64,000 nucleotides of DNA, from assembly GCA_949358305.1 (NCBI GenBank), contig OX442315.1, positions 18,192,427-18,256,426 on the forward strand, given 5' to 3'. The DNA is from Strigamia acuminata (Eukaryota > Arthropoda > Chilopoda > Geophilomorpha > Linotaeniidae). Position numbers and translations under genes: made by a program. Numbering within the stretch: the first letter of the stretch is position 1; every line of letters begins with the position of its first letter. Positions 10,779 to 21,057 of the stretch are shown here, piece after piece. Under the pieces are notes generated by a model. That model did no database searches. It worked only from the letters and a program-made list of their open reading frames with translations, and had not been told where the DNA came from.

Positions 10779-10850
10779 TCCTCGATAGTATAGTGGTCAG
10801 TATCCCCGCCTGTCACGCGGGAGACCAGGGTTCGATTCCCTGTCGGGGAG
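10779..10850 (+). tRNA. tRNA-Asp (GTC)
   Basis: 72 nt with no intron. Acceptor TCCTCGA pairs with TCGGGGA, the anticodon loop reads CTGTCAC (anticodon GTC), the T-loop is TTCGATT and the discriminator base is G. A T-run follows (attatttttttt), a likely Pol III terminator. Confidence 0.97.
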
Positions 10851-10859
10851 ATAACTTAT

Positions 10860-11820
10860 TTTTTTTATATGTTTTTTTTTAAAAAAAATTGGATCGTAAC
10901 TGAGTTTGTTTTTCACGGAGCTGATACGTGGCGCCTCACAATAAGGGAAATGATTGACGGATAATTGCAGGAGTTTGACCTAATACGGTTTGATTGCCAC
11001 AGAAGAAACTATATTGAATTATTTGCTAAATTCTGATGCGGAACACAACTTGTAAAAACCTAATACTCCGTAATTGTTATCTGGATTTGCCGTAAATATT
11101 TGATTGCAAGATTGTTTTGACAATGTCAACGATACAGTTAATACTCTAATAGAACGCGTGTGTTCTGTTGACAAAACCTAGATTTTTCCCCAACTTTTTT
11201 AGTGTTCTTCATCAATAACGACATTTATTTTAGTTGTTTTTCAATTTAGCGAAAAAATTTAGTGATGTTGGTTTTGTCTATTTAGACCCGCGTTGAATGG
11301 GCATTCCGCGTTCTATTAGAGCGTTTATGGCATCTTCATAACCCGATGTAAAACTGAAAGGTAGAAATTATCATTCTATTTTGAAAAAAAAAATTGGTTT
11401 TTAACTGAGAAGAATTTTCACTGAAATATTTGTTGTTGCTATTTTTCAAAATGGCTGCTGTGCTAGACTGGCCCGGCGGGCTACCGGGAGTTTCCCAGTA
11501 ACCTGTGGCCCGGTGTCCCATGGTGGGCCCACCGTGGCCCATCCCTGGCCCATCATAGCCTGTCCCTCTGGCCCGACCCATACAAATTTTCCGGTGCTAA
11601 ATTTGTCCCCAGCCCAGCCCTGAATGGCTGCCAATCACTATGTTGAAATTTGTGTGTTTCTTGTGATGATTGTTGGTTGTGATGTTGAGGAGAGAAGTCA
11701 GTAATGAGGTATCTTAGGTGAGGGTCAAAACATGAGTGAGGGTATCTTTAATACAACTTTTCTAGGGGGTGGTGATGCTTGCGCGTCACAAATTAACAGG
11801 TATGCTATGGAGTACAAACA
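10860..11820. other. Intergenic, no gene recognised
   Basis: 10920-11140 resembles non-coding decay of a chitin-binding exon: cagaagaaactatattgaattatttgctaaattctgatgcggaacacaac parallels gene E (21197-21258), but no frame survives. A GC-rich patch, 11455-11630, holds ggcccatccctggcccatcat repeats. The ORFs over it are by-products. Confidence 0.45.
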
Positions 11821-11824
11821 CTAC

Positions 11825-12760
11825 AGCATCCCCTCAATTGGGACCGACACAGGTGCTCGATTTAAATTTTGACATAATGATTAAAAACAATAAATATAAC
11901 TAAATGGCAATAAAGAAACTGAACATTTAACAAGTGTAAGTGCAATTGTAAAAGAGGTTCTGTCTTGACTTCTACAAGTTGTTGGGAAAACCGTAGAAAT
12001 CGGGTGGTCTTCGAGTTCTTCGTGGCCGAGGGCTGCAGACCGGTTGCTGTGGAAGCGGAGGCAGTGGTCTAATCATCGGTCTCGTAGATGAATTTGGAGG
12101 TGAGATTGAAGGCGATGCCGGCGGAGGATTTGCGATGTTTTATTGCTGAGCCGGAGGTGTCGTCGTCGGATTTGTAAGGAATTCCGGTGGCAACATGAAT
12201 GGCGAATCGTGTAATCTCTCCCCCTCAATTGGAAGCGGTTTCCCAATTGTCAGTCGCTTTCTGATTTGGTCAACGTGTCGAGGCCAAACGACGGCGTTCA
12301 CAACCTCAACTTCATAGGTTGTCGACGAGACTTTGAGCAAAATTGTTGTCGGCACCCATTTGTCGTTGTGTCGATAATCGCGTACATACACCGCATCGTC
12401 AATCTCAAACGTCCGGGTCCATCAGTGCGACATCAGGCAGGAGCCGTGGGTTAATCAGGTATAGGCGAGTCCAAAGAATGCGGCCAAGAAAAATTTCTGC
12501 GGGTGTCACATGCGTTGTGACGTATGGCATGGAGTAGTAACCACGCAAAAATCGGCCTAAAGCTTCTGGAACAGACAATTTTAGAGTTATGAATTTATCA
12601 AGCTGTTGCTTAAAAGTCTTGACGAAGTCTTCAACTGCTTCGTTCATAGCTGGGTGGTACGGTGGAGAGAAGGTCTGTCGAATGCCGTTTGGATTAGTTT
12701 TATTCGCGAATTTCTTTGTTATCTTCTCTTGTTTTTTAGCATCTGGCGCATCTTCTCGTT
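11825..12760 (-). mobile_element. Ty3/gypsy retrotransposon relic (integrase C-terminus)
   Basis: Minus-strand frames read SPPYHPAMNEAVEDFVKTFK, LGRFLRGYYSMPYVTTHVTP and AEIFLGRILWTRL, then, after a frame change near 12400, VYVRDYRHNDKWVPTTIL and WPRHVDQIRKRL. These are the catalytic-Glu end and GPY/F-type tail of gypsy integrases. Downstream, attgagggga followed by tgctgtagtg (about 11843-11827 in minus orientation) could be the polypurine tract and LTR start. Gag, protease and RT are absent, so this is a truncated, frameshifted fragment lying between duplication units. Confidence 0.75.
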
Positions 12761-13122
12761 CACATTATTTTTATCGCTCATTGCTTTGGTTTTTTTGCGC
12801 ATCTCGTTACCGTCAGTCCACTGATTGCGTTGGCCACCAATCCCTCGACTAACGATCACAAATACACAAACTTTGCTGTTTTGGGAAGCAAAGAGTTATT
12901 GTGCACGCTCAATTGGAAGTTGCCTAGGAAAAACTAATTTAGCTTTTAACAAAGCAAAAATTTTTAACGTCAGGTTTATTTTTTATGAATTATGTGTGCA
13001 ATTACAAATACTTCATTTCTTTCATAAACAGTAAAATAAAACGTCTGATCGGTTTTCTTCAACAATTTTTTTTTTTAATTAATCTTTAAAACTTTTTGAG
13101 GGGGGGTTTTTATTTCGAGTGC

Positions 13123-13633
13123 CTAGCCGATAAAATCTTTGAAACGTTTTGAAGACTTCTGGTATCTTTCTGGTTGACGTCGAAATCGGCGGGACCCAAG
13201 ATTTTGTGGAGTATCTACAGACTAAAATTGAAGCAATGATCAGCTTGTTTCCAAGCTTGAATTTAGTTTAATATTACTGAAGCATTTTTGTGTTTATCAT
13301 ATTTAGTTTCAAACTTTGGCCATCTTTGGGCTGGATTGATTAGCAGACTAAGGTCACTACCATCAGAAGTTCTATTTTGTAATTGGTCTTGAAGTGAGCG
13401 CGACTCCTGATAGGGTGGAGTATTTTGAGACTAAATGAAAAAAAAAGAAGAAAAAAGCTGAAATTTAATATTAATATTATTCGTACTACTCGTATTTACA
13501 TTCTGCGAGCACACATCTAAAAGACAAACTGAAAATACAACTGCAGTGTGTATAAAAAATTTTATATAAATCTAATAGTTAAAATGAAGTAAAAAAATCA
13601 ACAGATCATACCTGAGGCAATAACTGTTCTCAT
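13123..13633 (-). CDS. RRQ-family small secreted protein gene C (4 exons)
   Basis: Exons 13633-13612, 13540-13500, 13430-13278 and 13221-13123, giving 104 aa. Signal peptide as in gene B (MRTVIAS...DVCSQN). Exon 3 is the same length as in gene B (153 bp). Exon 4 carries SRRFRRQPERYQKSSKR and ends earlier at TAG. Many differences from gene B change amino acids, yet the frame is intact. No known domain. tRNA-Asp lies upstream on the other strand. The promoter block keeps CATGTG instead of CACGTG. Confidence 0.6.
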
Positions 13634-14498
13634 GTTAAAAAGAGTGCCTGAACATTGTGCTAAGTACATTCATTATTCAACTTACCGGTACTTAGGATTT
13701 TAATTTTCAAAGGTTCTCATCTTACGGAAAAACGTCATAATGGAATGAAATACCATGTGACCACAACATTATCATTTTACTCAAATTCTGATAACCCTAA
13801 ATGTAGCTTTTGAAATGAAGCAATGTAATATTGTGCTGTTTTTTTTTAGCCAAATATTGTAATTGTATTTGTCATAACAAAACCATTCAGGAAAAATCTT
13901 TTCAATTTTTAAAGACTTTTATTTAATTTGATATGAATGTTTGTGTGTGTGTTTCAACTTCCGGTTTATGTAATTTTGAAAAAATTAATTAAAAGATTAA
14001 TCAAAAGATTGGAAAGTAGACTTTTCTGGTGCAGTTTTTAGTCTACTTTCCAATTAATGTGACAAAATTGCTATTAAAAGTAGTTAAAAAGGAGAAAATG
14101 CTGATTTAGGGCGAAATGTAATCAAACTGAAGCGCCATCTGGCGGAACCAGTGTCCTTTAACGGATGCCAAAATGTTCGCCCAATGCGAATTTTGATGTT
14201 TTCGACATTAAAAAGGTTCTAATAATTTCTAGATCTTGATTTATCTGCCCATACATTTTGTTGTGAAAAAGTTCATTAGTTTGCGACTTTCGGCGCGTAC
14301 ACGGCAATCACGGAAAAATCTGCGATAGTAGCGCACTCTGGCGGCAATTTGAAAAAACAATTTAAAAGCCTTTTTTCAAAAACGTAGTTTTTTATATTTA
14401 CTTGTTAAATGCTGAAACAGGTTGCTGTTTTTCATCTAAGTGTACCAACTTTTATTATCTACAAGATGGAATTGTAAAACCTAAAATCTTCTGCCAAG

Positions 14499-14570
14499 TC
14501 CTCGATAGTATAGTGGTCAGTATCCCCGCCTGTCACGCGGGAGACCAGGGTTCGATTCCCTGTCGGGGAG
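14499..14570 (+). tRNA. tRNA-Asp (GTC)
   Basis: Identical in its 72 nt to the copy at 10779 and with the same 5' flank (gatggaattgtaaaacct), part of duplication unit 2. A T-run follows (tttttttttcc). Confidence 0.97.
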
Positions 14571-14724
14571 ATAACTTTTTTTTTCCTACCAAAACTGAAT
14601 ACTAAACAGGAAAACAAATAAAGTTTGATCAGTTTTCTTCAACATTTTTTCTTTTTTTAAATGCAATTACACGATTACAACAAGTCCTTCGTTACTTTTG
14701 ACTTTGATTATGTTGCAAAACCTG

Positions 14725-14773
14725 GACTCTTAGTTGTAAAAGAGAGACCAAGGTTTGATTCCCTGTTGAGGAG
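14725..14773 (+). pseudogene. tRNA-Asp 3'-half pseudogene
   Basis: agagagaccaaggtttgattccctgttgaggag matches the variable loop, T-arm and acceptor of tRNA-Asp with several mismatches. The 5' half is unrecognisable. Confidence 0.65.
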
Positions 14774-14858
14774 AATAGCTTTTTATCTAAAAGTTGGGTG
14801 GCTTTATAAACAAATTATTTAAAAGGCTAAATTCGGAAATGTAAGTACTCATACTATA

Positions 14859-14930
14859 TCCTCGATAGTATAGTGGTCAGTATCCCCGCCTGTCACGCGG
14901 GAGACCAGGGTTCGATTCCCTGTCGGGGAG
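14859..14930 (+). tRNA. tRNA-Asp (GTC)
   Basis: Identical 72-nt tRNA-Asp. The flanks differ from the copy 289 bp upstream. Terminator-like T-run follows (agttttttttt). Confidence 0.97.
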
Positions 14931-15400
14931 AATAGTTTTTTTTCTAATTTGAAAAAAGAAGAATTTTTACTGAAATATTTGTTGTTGCTATTTTTTTTAA
15001 ATGGCTGCCAATCACAATGTTGAAATAACGTCATTGCTGCAGCATGGTTCTGATGGATTGTGATTTTGCAAACGTTGAATTTTTGTTGAAATAAATGTTT
15101 TTACTTTTATTGGTCTATACGTTATACATTATACTGATTAGTGGCTGGCCACGGGTGACAGCTAGTTTGTTGTTGCTATTTTTAATGCTGCCAGCGTTGG
15201 AAAGTCAATGGTCTTTTTCCATAGTTCTGAATTTAAAGATTAAATTGTGGTTATTTAAATTTAAATGATGTGCAGGAATATGTAATAATTATTATTCATT
15301 AAACGTGCACCAAGTTTTTATTTCTTTTATTATTCAATATTTCTTTTAAAATAGAGAGGTATAGGTGCGACAAAAAGCATTACTTTTGACTGACACACTG

Positions 15401-15830
15401 GGTGCATTCAAAGTCAAATGAATTATTTGACTTATCATAATCTGAATTATCAACAATTCATGCAAGTCATTGGCTGATGTGGATGAAATGTTTTACCAGC
15501 CACAGGAAATGATGTAATTTACATCACTGAAATGATAATTTAATTCCAATAAGTGTTATTTACATCACTGAAATGATAATTTAATTCCAATAAGTGTTAT
15601 TTACATCACTGAAATGATAATTTAATTCCAATAAGTGTTATTTACATCACTGAAATGATAATTTAATTCCAATAAGTGTTATTGGAATTAAATTAACATT
15701 TTAGTGATGTAAATTACATCATTTCCTGTAGCTGGTAAAACATTTCAGCCACATCAGCCAATGACTTGCATGAATCGTTGATAATTCAGATTATGATAAG
15801 TCAAATAATTCATTTGACTTTGAATGCACC
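15401..15830. mobile_element. Foldback element with 41-bp tandem repeat core
   Basis: Arms of about 130 bp start GGTGCATTCAAAGTCAAATG and end with its complement CATTTGACTTTGAATGCACC. The centre holds four direct copies of a 41-bp unit (ttacatcactgaaatgataa...) and one partial inverted copy. The element interrupts a duplicated sequence (acttttgac...tctttaattgctgcg) whose uninterrupted relative is at 19248-19285. No clear target duplication and no ORF. Confidence 0.75.
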
Positions 15831-16068
15831 TATTGATTCTTTAATTGCTGCGGCGATTGGAAAATCTTATAAAATTACCCAAGCTTTGCGATTTTGTGAT
15901 AGAAATAAGGTGATAGAAATCTTTATGCATTTATCGAATTACGTATTTGAGAGTATAATTTCTACAAGTCTACGGTAGAAATAGCACCGGTCTGTGTATA
16001 CGTATCGCTATGGTATTCTGAATCTTTGAGATGTGAAATTATCCCCGGAAACAACAGTGGATAGCATA

Positions 16069-16140
16069 TCCTCGATAGTATAGTGGTTAGTATCCCCGCC
16101 TGTCACGCGGGAGACCAGGGTTCGATTCCCTGTCGGGGAG
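16069..16140 (+). tRNA. tRNA-Asp (GTC)
   Basis: 72 nt. It differs from the first copies only in the D-loop (ggttag for ggtcag). All stems pair and a T-rich terminator follows. Confidence 0.97.
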
Positions 16141-16149
16141 ATTTTAATT

Positions 16150-16697
16150 TTTTTTTCTACTAAAGCTGAATTTATTTATACTATGATGTGCAGAAAAGTG
16201 TTTTTATAAACTGTAAATAAATTTCAGGACTGTGTATACTATGTCGATTCAAAATGCATTGAAAAACTGATTACTTCGTAACAAAACTAAAACTTTCAGT
16301 TTATTTACTAACAATCATGTGTGCACGTAATTTAAATTTAACACATAATTGCTTCTATAATGCAGAATACTAAACAGGAAAACAAATAAAGTTCCATCTG
16401 TTTTCTTCGACAATCTTTCTTTTAGAAATTACTCTTAAAAATTGACCGAAATGCAATTACAATTAGTGCATCGTTACTTTTAACTTTGATTATGGTTCCT
16501 TAAACTAGAACAAAACAAGCGTAAGTGGGAGAAGTCGACCTACTTGTAATTGACGGGTCTAGATGCTGCTGTTGCTTCCTATACTGTGCTCCTGCACGTA
16601 CTGCGACTGGAACAGATGTCAAAATTGCACTGATTTCAGCAAGTCAGCAACATCTAAATTATGCGAATACCAGTGTCGAGGGACGGCATTGGATCGA
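16150..16697. other. Intergenic, unrecognised
   Basis: 16180-16420 resembles the leader of the duplication units (aatgcagaatactaaacagg). A Cys-rich short ORF (16563-) runs into the element at 16701 and cannot be called a gene. Confidence 0.4.
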
Positions 16698-16700
16698 CTA

Positions 16701-17362
16701 CCGTCTTCCCCCGAACATAACGTCATGACGTTGTGTTCGAATACAACGACACCTGACGTTTTATTCGAACACTACGTCATGACGTTATATTCGTACTTTT
16801 TCATGCAACTTTTGAAAAATCAGAAAAATCAGAAATTGAGCATGTAAATTGGACAATTCGTGCCAAATTTGTTTTACAATACGTGTCAAATTCGTGTACA
16901 ATTTGTTTTACAATTCGTTTTACAATTCGTGTCCAATTCGTGTATAATTCGCAGGGCCGTGCTGACCTAAGAGGCGAAGAGGCGGCCGCCAGGTGGCCAT
17001 GCCTTGGTAAATTTACATACCACGGCATGGCCACCTGGCGGCCGCCTCTTCGCCTCATAGGTCGACATGGCCCTGATAATTTGTGTTTAATTCGTATCCA
17101 ATTCGTGTCCAATTCTTGTCAAAATTCGTGTCGAATTCGTTTTTTCGGCATTGCGCCCGTTAAAAGCGCACCTGCAATGCTTCCCGGCATCGCACCCGTC
17201 AATGCACTCGAATATAACGTCATGACGTTGTATTCGAATACAACGTCATGACGTTATATTGGAAGTGACGTTATATTCGAGAAATCGCTAAAACTTTCGA
17301 AAACAGCGATTTTCGAAAAAACTTGAATATAACGTCATGACGTTATGTTCGGGGGAAGACGG
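16701..17362. mobile_element. Palindromic Tc1/mariner-like MITE with TA duplication
   Basis: Termini CCGTCTTCCCCCGAACATAA and exact complement, flanked by TA (16699-16700 and 17363-17364). Inside are several CGTCATGACG palindromes and a large inner hairpin (about 16957-17077) with arms of about 45 bp containing gaggcggccgccaggtggcc. Tracts of (aattcgtgtc)n lie on both sides. No transposase. ORFs crossing it are by-products of the palindromes. Confidence 0.75.
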
Positions 17363-17369
17363 TAGCATG

Positions 17370-18000
17370 TCGGCATTTGCGCCAAAAATGCATTAACCGT
17401 CTAGTCGTCGTCCAACAGGTTGACAAATATTTGATAAGCATTGAGTCAATACCCAATTGGCGGTCACTCATCAGGCTATCACGTATACGTGCCGACGTAT
17501 TCTTAAGTGCCCTGCAGATGAAAAATAAAACAGGTTGGGCTGCACCGTCGCAGTCGTTTGGCATCGGTCAGCTGGCCAGACGGAAGGCCCAGCGGCAGGC
17601 TTTGCAAGGCCAGGGGGAAATTGCACAACTGAGGTTAAATAAAATTATTGTTTTTATTTATAATTTAAAACTTGTAATTGTTATGCAAAAGTGTGTGGGG
17701 CGCGAGCTTATTTTTAGTGGGGCGCACCCATCACAGTGTTGTACCACTACTTTTTTATTTTTTGAGTAAAAAGGCCAATTTTATCATTACACTTGGTGAA
17801 TAGGCTGCTGGACATGTGACATGTGACATCATAACTACTCATAATTCATAATTCATAATTCACACGCACTAAAGAATTCTGTGTGTTGTAACTGTTTGTG
17901 ACAATGTGAGAGAGAGGTGCATTTAAATAAAGAAAGTATTAACTGTTTAGATAATAACAATACTTTATTTTTAAATTTTTTTCTAACATTTGTGGATTAC
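17370..18000. other. Unrecognised stretch with one ORF of unknown status
   Basis: A 130-codon plus-strand ORF (17377-17769) immediately follows the MITE and continues the sequence that the MITE appears to interrupt. It contains a Gln/Arg-rich segment (GIGQLARRKAQRQALQGQG). I recognise no family. It could be the remnant of a larger transposon gene. Confidence 0.3.
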
Positions 18001-18016
18001 ACACTCCCTTGGTCTC

Positions 18017-18547
18017 CTATATATAGAAACCAGCATGGCCTTTGGCTACGGATTCAGAGCTCTCTATTTTTTCTGTTTGGCGTCGAATAAGACGTAACCA
18101 CAGATTTGGTGGATTATCTTTAGACTAAAATTGAAGCAATGATTATTTTTGTTTAAAAAAAAATCTAGTTTAACATTACAAAATCATTTTTTGGTTGACC
18201 AGTTGCTGCATGTTCAGTTCCAAAGGCTGGCCATATTTGGGTTGGAATGATTAGCGGACTAAGGCCACTTCTGTCAGAATCTTCATTTTCTAATTGGCGC
18301 TGAGGTGAGCGCGATCTCAGATAGGAGAGAGCATTTTGAGACTAAATTTAAAGAAAAGAATAAAAAAGTGGAAGTTTATTACTATTATCCGTATTACTTG
18401 CACTTACATTCTGCGGCCACACACCCAAAAGACAAACTGAAGTTACAACTGCAATGTATATAAAAATATGATATAAATCTAATCACAATTAATTAAAATA
18501 AAGTAAACAATCATAAAAAAAAAACCTGCTGCAAAAACTTTTCTCAT
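18017..18547 (-). CDS. RRQ-family small secreted protein gene D (4 exons)
   Basis: Exons 18547-18526, 18448-18408, 18341-18180 and 18124-18017, giving 110 aa. Signal peptide MRKVFAAVVTSVCLLGVWPQ. Exon 3 (54 codons) has RSPQRQLENEDSDRSG and exon 4 (35 codons plus TAG) has NLWLRLIRRQTE. The first donor is gttttttttt, weaker than in the sisters. No known domain. The upstream E-box block is decayed (ctcacgttagc). Its architecture is that of genes B and C at lower identity, so it is an older copy. Confidence 0.6.
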
Positions 18548-18886
18548 GTTTAAAAGGGTTTTTGTGCGTTGTGCCAAGTATTTTCTACTAATCTACCTAA
18601 CCTCAAAGGTTCTCACGTTAGCACAACATTAACATTTTGCTTACATTCTGATAACCCTAAACGTAGCCTTGAGATGATGCAATGTAATGTCGTTGTTTTT
18701 CTCACTTTTTTGAACGGGAGCCAAAAATTGTAATTGAATTTGCCATAAGCATACTGCATAACCAAACTAGTCAAGAAAAATCTTTCCAAGTTTCAAATGA
18801 TGAATCAGGTTGCTGTAATATATTTGTAGTGTAACAATTTTTATTATCTACAAGATGGACTTCTTAAATTAAAGCAAACCAGCTAA

Positions 18887-18958
18887 TCCTCGATAGTATA
18901 GTGGTTAGTATCCCCGCCTGTCACGCGGGAGACCAGGGTTCGATTCCCTGTCGGGGAG
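18887..18958 (+). tRNA. tRNA-Asp (GTC)
   Basis: 72 nt, same as the copy at 16069 (D-loop ggttag). Followed by a run of T (aatttttttttt). Confidence 0.97.
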
Positions 18959-19438
18959 AATTTTTTTTTTCTATATATAAAGAAATTGGTTCGTAACTGA
19001 GAAGTATTTTCACAGAAATATTTGTTTTTGCTATTTTTAATGCTGTCAGAGTTGGAAAGTCAGTGACCTTCTTCCATAGTTTTGATTTCAAACGTTAAAT
19101 TGCGGTTATCTAAATTTAAATTGTCTTATGATGTGCAGAAATATATAATAATTATTATTCATTAAACGTGCACTAAGTTTTTTATTTCTTTAATTATTCA
19201 ATATTTATTTTAAAAAAGATATGTAATAGGTGCGACAAAAAGCCATTACTTTTGACGGACATATTTATTCTTTTAATTGCCACGTCGATTAGAAAAATTT
19301 TTATAAAAAAATTATTGAGCTCCGCGGCTATTTGTTATGGTATCTAAAATACGGTATTTATAATTTGGTTTTCCATATTCAAATGTGATGACCATCTGCC
19401 TACTTGACAAAGTGCTACCACAGATTGCCAGGTCAAAG

Positions 19439-19597
19439 GTAGTATATTACGACTGATGTCGCATTCTTGCAACTGCAAAAAATGTTTATGATTATAATTT
19501 AATATTAATTTAAACGTATTTATTTTTTCTGTACTGAATTAAATCAGATTTGGTCAGTTACAAAGTGTTTTGTGTATATTACTTTGATTTTTGGTTT
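19439..19597. repeat. Direct repeat, copy 1
   Basis: gtagtatattacgactgatgtcgcat... through gtgttttgtgtatattacttt aligns with 20393-20560 with scattered changes. The copy joins a promoter block of the RRQ family (19597 onward) without any gene body. Confidence 0.65.
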
Positions 19598-19646
19598 TTT
19601 CAAAGGTTCTCATCTCACGGAAAATCGTCATAATGAAATGAAATAC

Positions 19647-19652
19647 CACGTG
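19647..19652 (-). promoter_or_regulatory. Orphan CACGTG promoter block of the RRQ family
   Basis: tcaaaggttctcatctcacggaaaa...taccacgtgacc is nearly the same as the region upstream of gene B, but no signal-peptide exon follows on the minus strand. A truncated duplicate. Confidence 0.4.
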
Positions 19653-19899
19653 ACCACAACATTATCATTTTGCTCAAATTCTGATAACCCTAAACGTAGC
19701 ATTGAAATGGAGCAATGTAATGTTTTTTTTGTACTGGAGCCAAATATTGCAATTGTATTTGTCATAACAAAACTATTCGGGAAAAGTCTTTTCAATTTTC
19801 AAATGCTGAAGCAGGTTGCTATAGTACATCTAACAAGTAAGTGTACCAACTTTTATTATCTAAATGATGGAATGGTAAAACATTAATTATTCAATCAAG

Positions 19900-19971
19900 T
19901 CCTCGTTAGTATAGTGGTCAGTATCCCCGCCTGTCACGCGGGAGACCAGGGTTCGATTCCCTGTCGGGGAA
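19900..19971 (+). tRNA. tRNA-Asp (GTC), degenerate copy
   Basis: Anticodon arm, D-arm and T-arm match the other copies. Position 7 is T instead of A, which breaks the last acceptor pair (T opposite T), and the discriminator base is A instead of G. G73 is a known identity element for aspartyl-tRNA synthetase, so charging may be impaired. Either a variant gene or an early pseudogene. Confidence 0.8.
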
Positions 19972-20109
19972 GATACTTATTTTTTTCTACTTTTTTAAAA
20001 AAAAAATTGGTTTATTTTCACAGAAATATTTGTTTTGTTATTTTTAATGCTACTACATTGTACTGCCAAAGTTGGAAAGTCAGTGGTCTCCTTACATAAT
20101 TTGATACAG

Positions 20110-20640
20110 ATTGGTGCGAAAAAAGCATTACTTTTGACGGCGACTTAGAGCACAACAGTGACACTTACGCCCGCATTTACGTTATTTTTAAGTTCACATT
20201 TTTTTGAAACGTTCTTTTAATTATCACAGCGATTGTAAAAATCTTTTAAAAATATTATCAGATCTCCACAATGATTAATAGGAGGGCGGCAATACGTTCT
20301 GATCGGCGATTAGGTTTATCACGGATTATCTAAACATCGCCCCTTATCTTACCTGCATGCCTTGCAAGCATGGTAGGTTGCCACAGTTAGGGGTAGTATA
20401 TTACGACTGGTGTCGCATTTTTGCAACTGCGAAAAATATTTAATAATTATAATTTAATATTAATTTAAACGTATTTATTTTTTCTTTACTGCATTAAATC
20501 AGATTTGGGTCGATAAATATATTATACAGTGTTTTGTGTATACTACTTTAATTTTTGGTTTTTTAATGCATGGTGCGTGCAATCGCAACAGTGTAATTGT
20601 ATTAGTTTCGTTCATAGACACCTGGCTGGAAAATATTACA
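20110..20640. other. Intergenic with direct-repeat copy 2
   Basis: 20393-20560 is the second copy of the repeat at 19439-19597. 20277-20390 is more GC-rich and unassigned. No gene seen. Confidence 0.5.
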
Positions 20641-20644
20641 AATT

Positions 20645-20827
20645 ATCGCTTCTCGGCCTTTTGGCTAAGATCATGTATAGTAAACTGTTCTTATCAGCTT
20701 AATATCTGGTATGATTCCAATGGAATCTATGATATTTTTCTGATTTTTGGAATATTGCGAGGGTCTTGGAGCTTGCTCCTTCCTTGCTGAGTTGACCTGG
20801 TATTGCAGTAAATCTGGGTTCAGCTCT
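20645..20827 (+). ncRNA. U2 snRNA-like gene or pseudogene, divergent
   Basis: Starts atcgcttctcggccttttgg, the conserved U2 5' end, continues through ctaagatca, and keeps tctgttcttatcag as actgttcttatcag. A perfect Sm site (gatttttggaa) and the stem-loop IV core (cttggagcttgctcc) follow, then gacctggtattgcagta. Length of about 183 nt is right for U2. The branch-site region reads atgtatagtaaactg where canonical U2 has gtgtagtatctg, with one extra base, and stem-loop IIb and the 3' stems are altered. Stems could still form, so it may be a variant. I cannot judge a PSE promoter, so a retro-pseudogene is equally possible. Confidence 0.8.
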
Positions 20828-21057
20828 TAATAATTAAAATAAAATAAGACTCAATAAATTCTGATTGTAATGTTTCAAAATAAATAATTACAATACAAAA
20901 TTACAAGTAATCGTCTGTCCATAGATATGGTCTCTCTTTCTCTTTAATATGGTAAATATGGTAATCTTTAAATTACACTGCCGTCTAGTCTAGCTCCTTC
21001 TTGAATAGTAGTTACAGTGTAGTTGGTTTTTTACATATGTGTACATTTTGTTTAGTC

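Larger units (their letters stand above)
9680..10850. repeat. Segmental duplication unit 1 (gene B plus tRNA-Asp)
   Basis: This stretch aligns by eye, base for base over long runs, with 12930-14570: an aaaactaattta...cttcaacaattttt leader, the four exons of gene B against gene C, the E-box block, the tgctgaa(g/a)caggttgctg flank and the tRNA-Asp gene. Related but more diverged copies occur at 17920-18958 and, truncated, at 19595-19971. Confidence 0.75.
12930..14570. repeat. Segmental duplication unit 2 (gene C plus tRNA-Asp, with insertion)
   Basis: Counterpart of 9680-10850. It carries an extra block of roughly 480 bp, about 13915-14400, between ttttcaattttt and aatgctgaaacagg that unit 1 lacks. 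That block includes a hairpin (14008-14021 with 14041-14054, attggaaagtagac) and is probably an inserted element. Confidence 0.75.

Noticed and set aside
16883-17251. 122-codon ORF and its antisense 103-codon partner
   Set aside because: Both cross the nested palindromes of the MITE and read repeat sequence.
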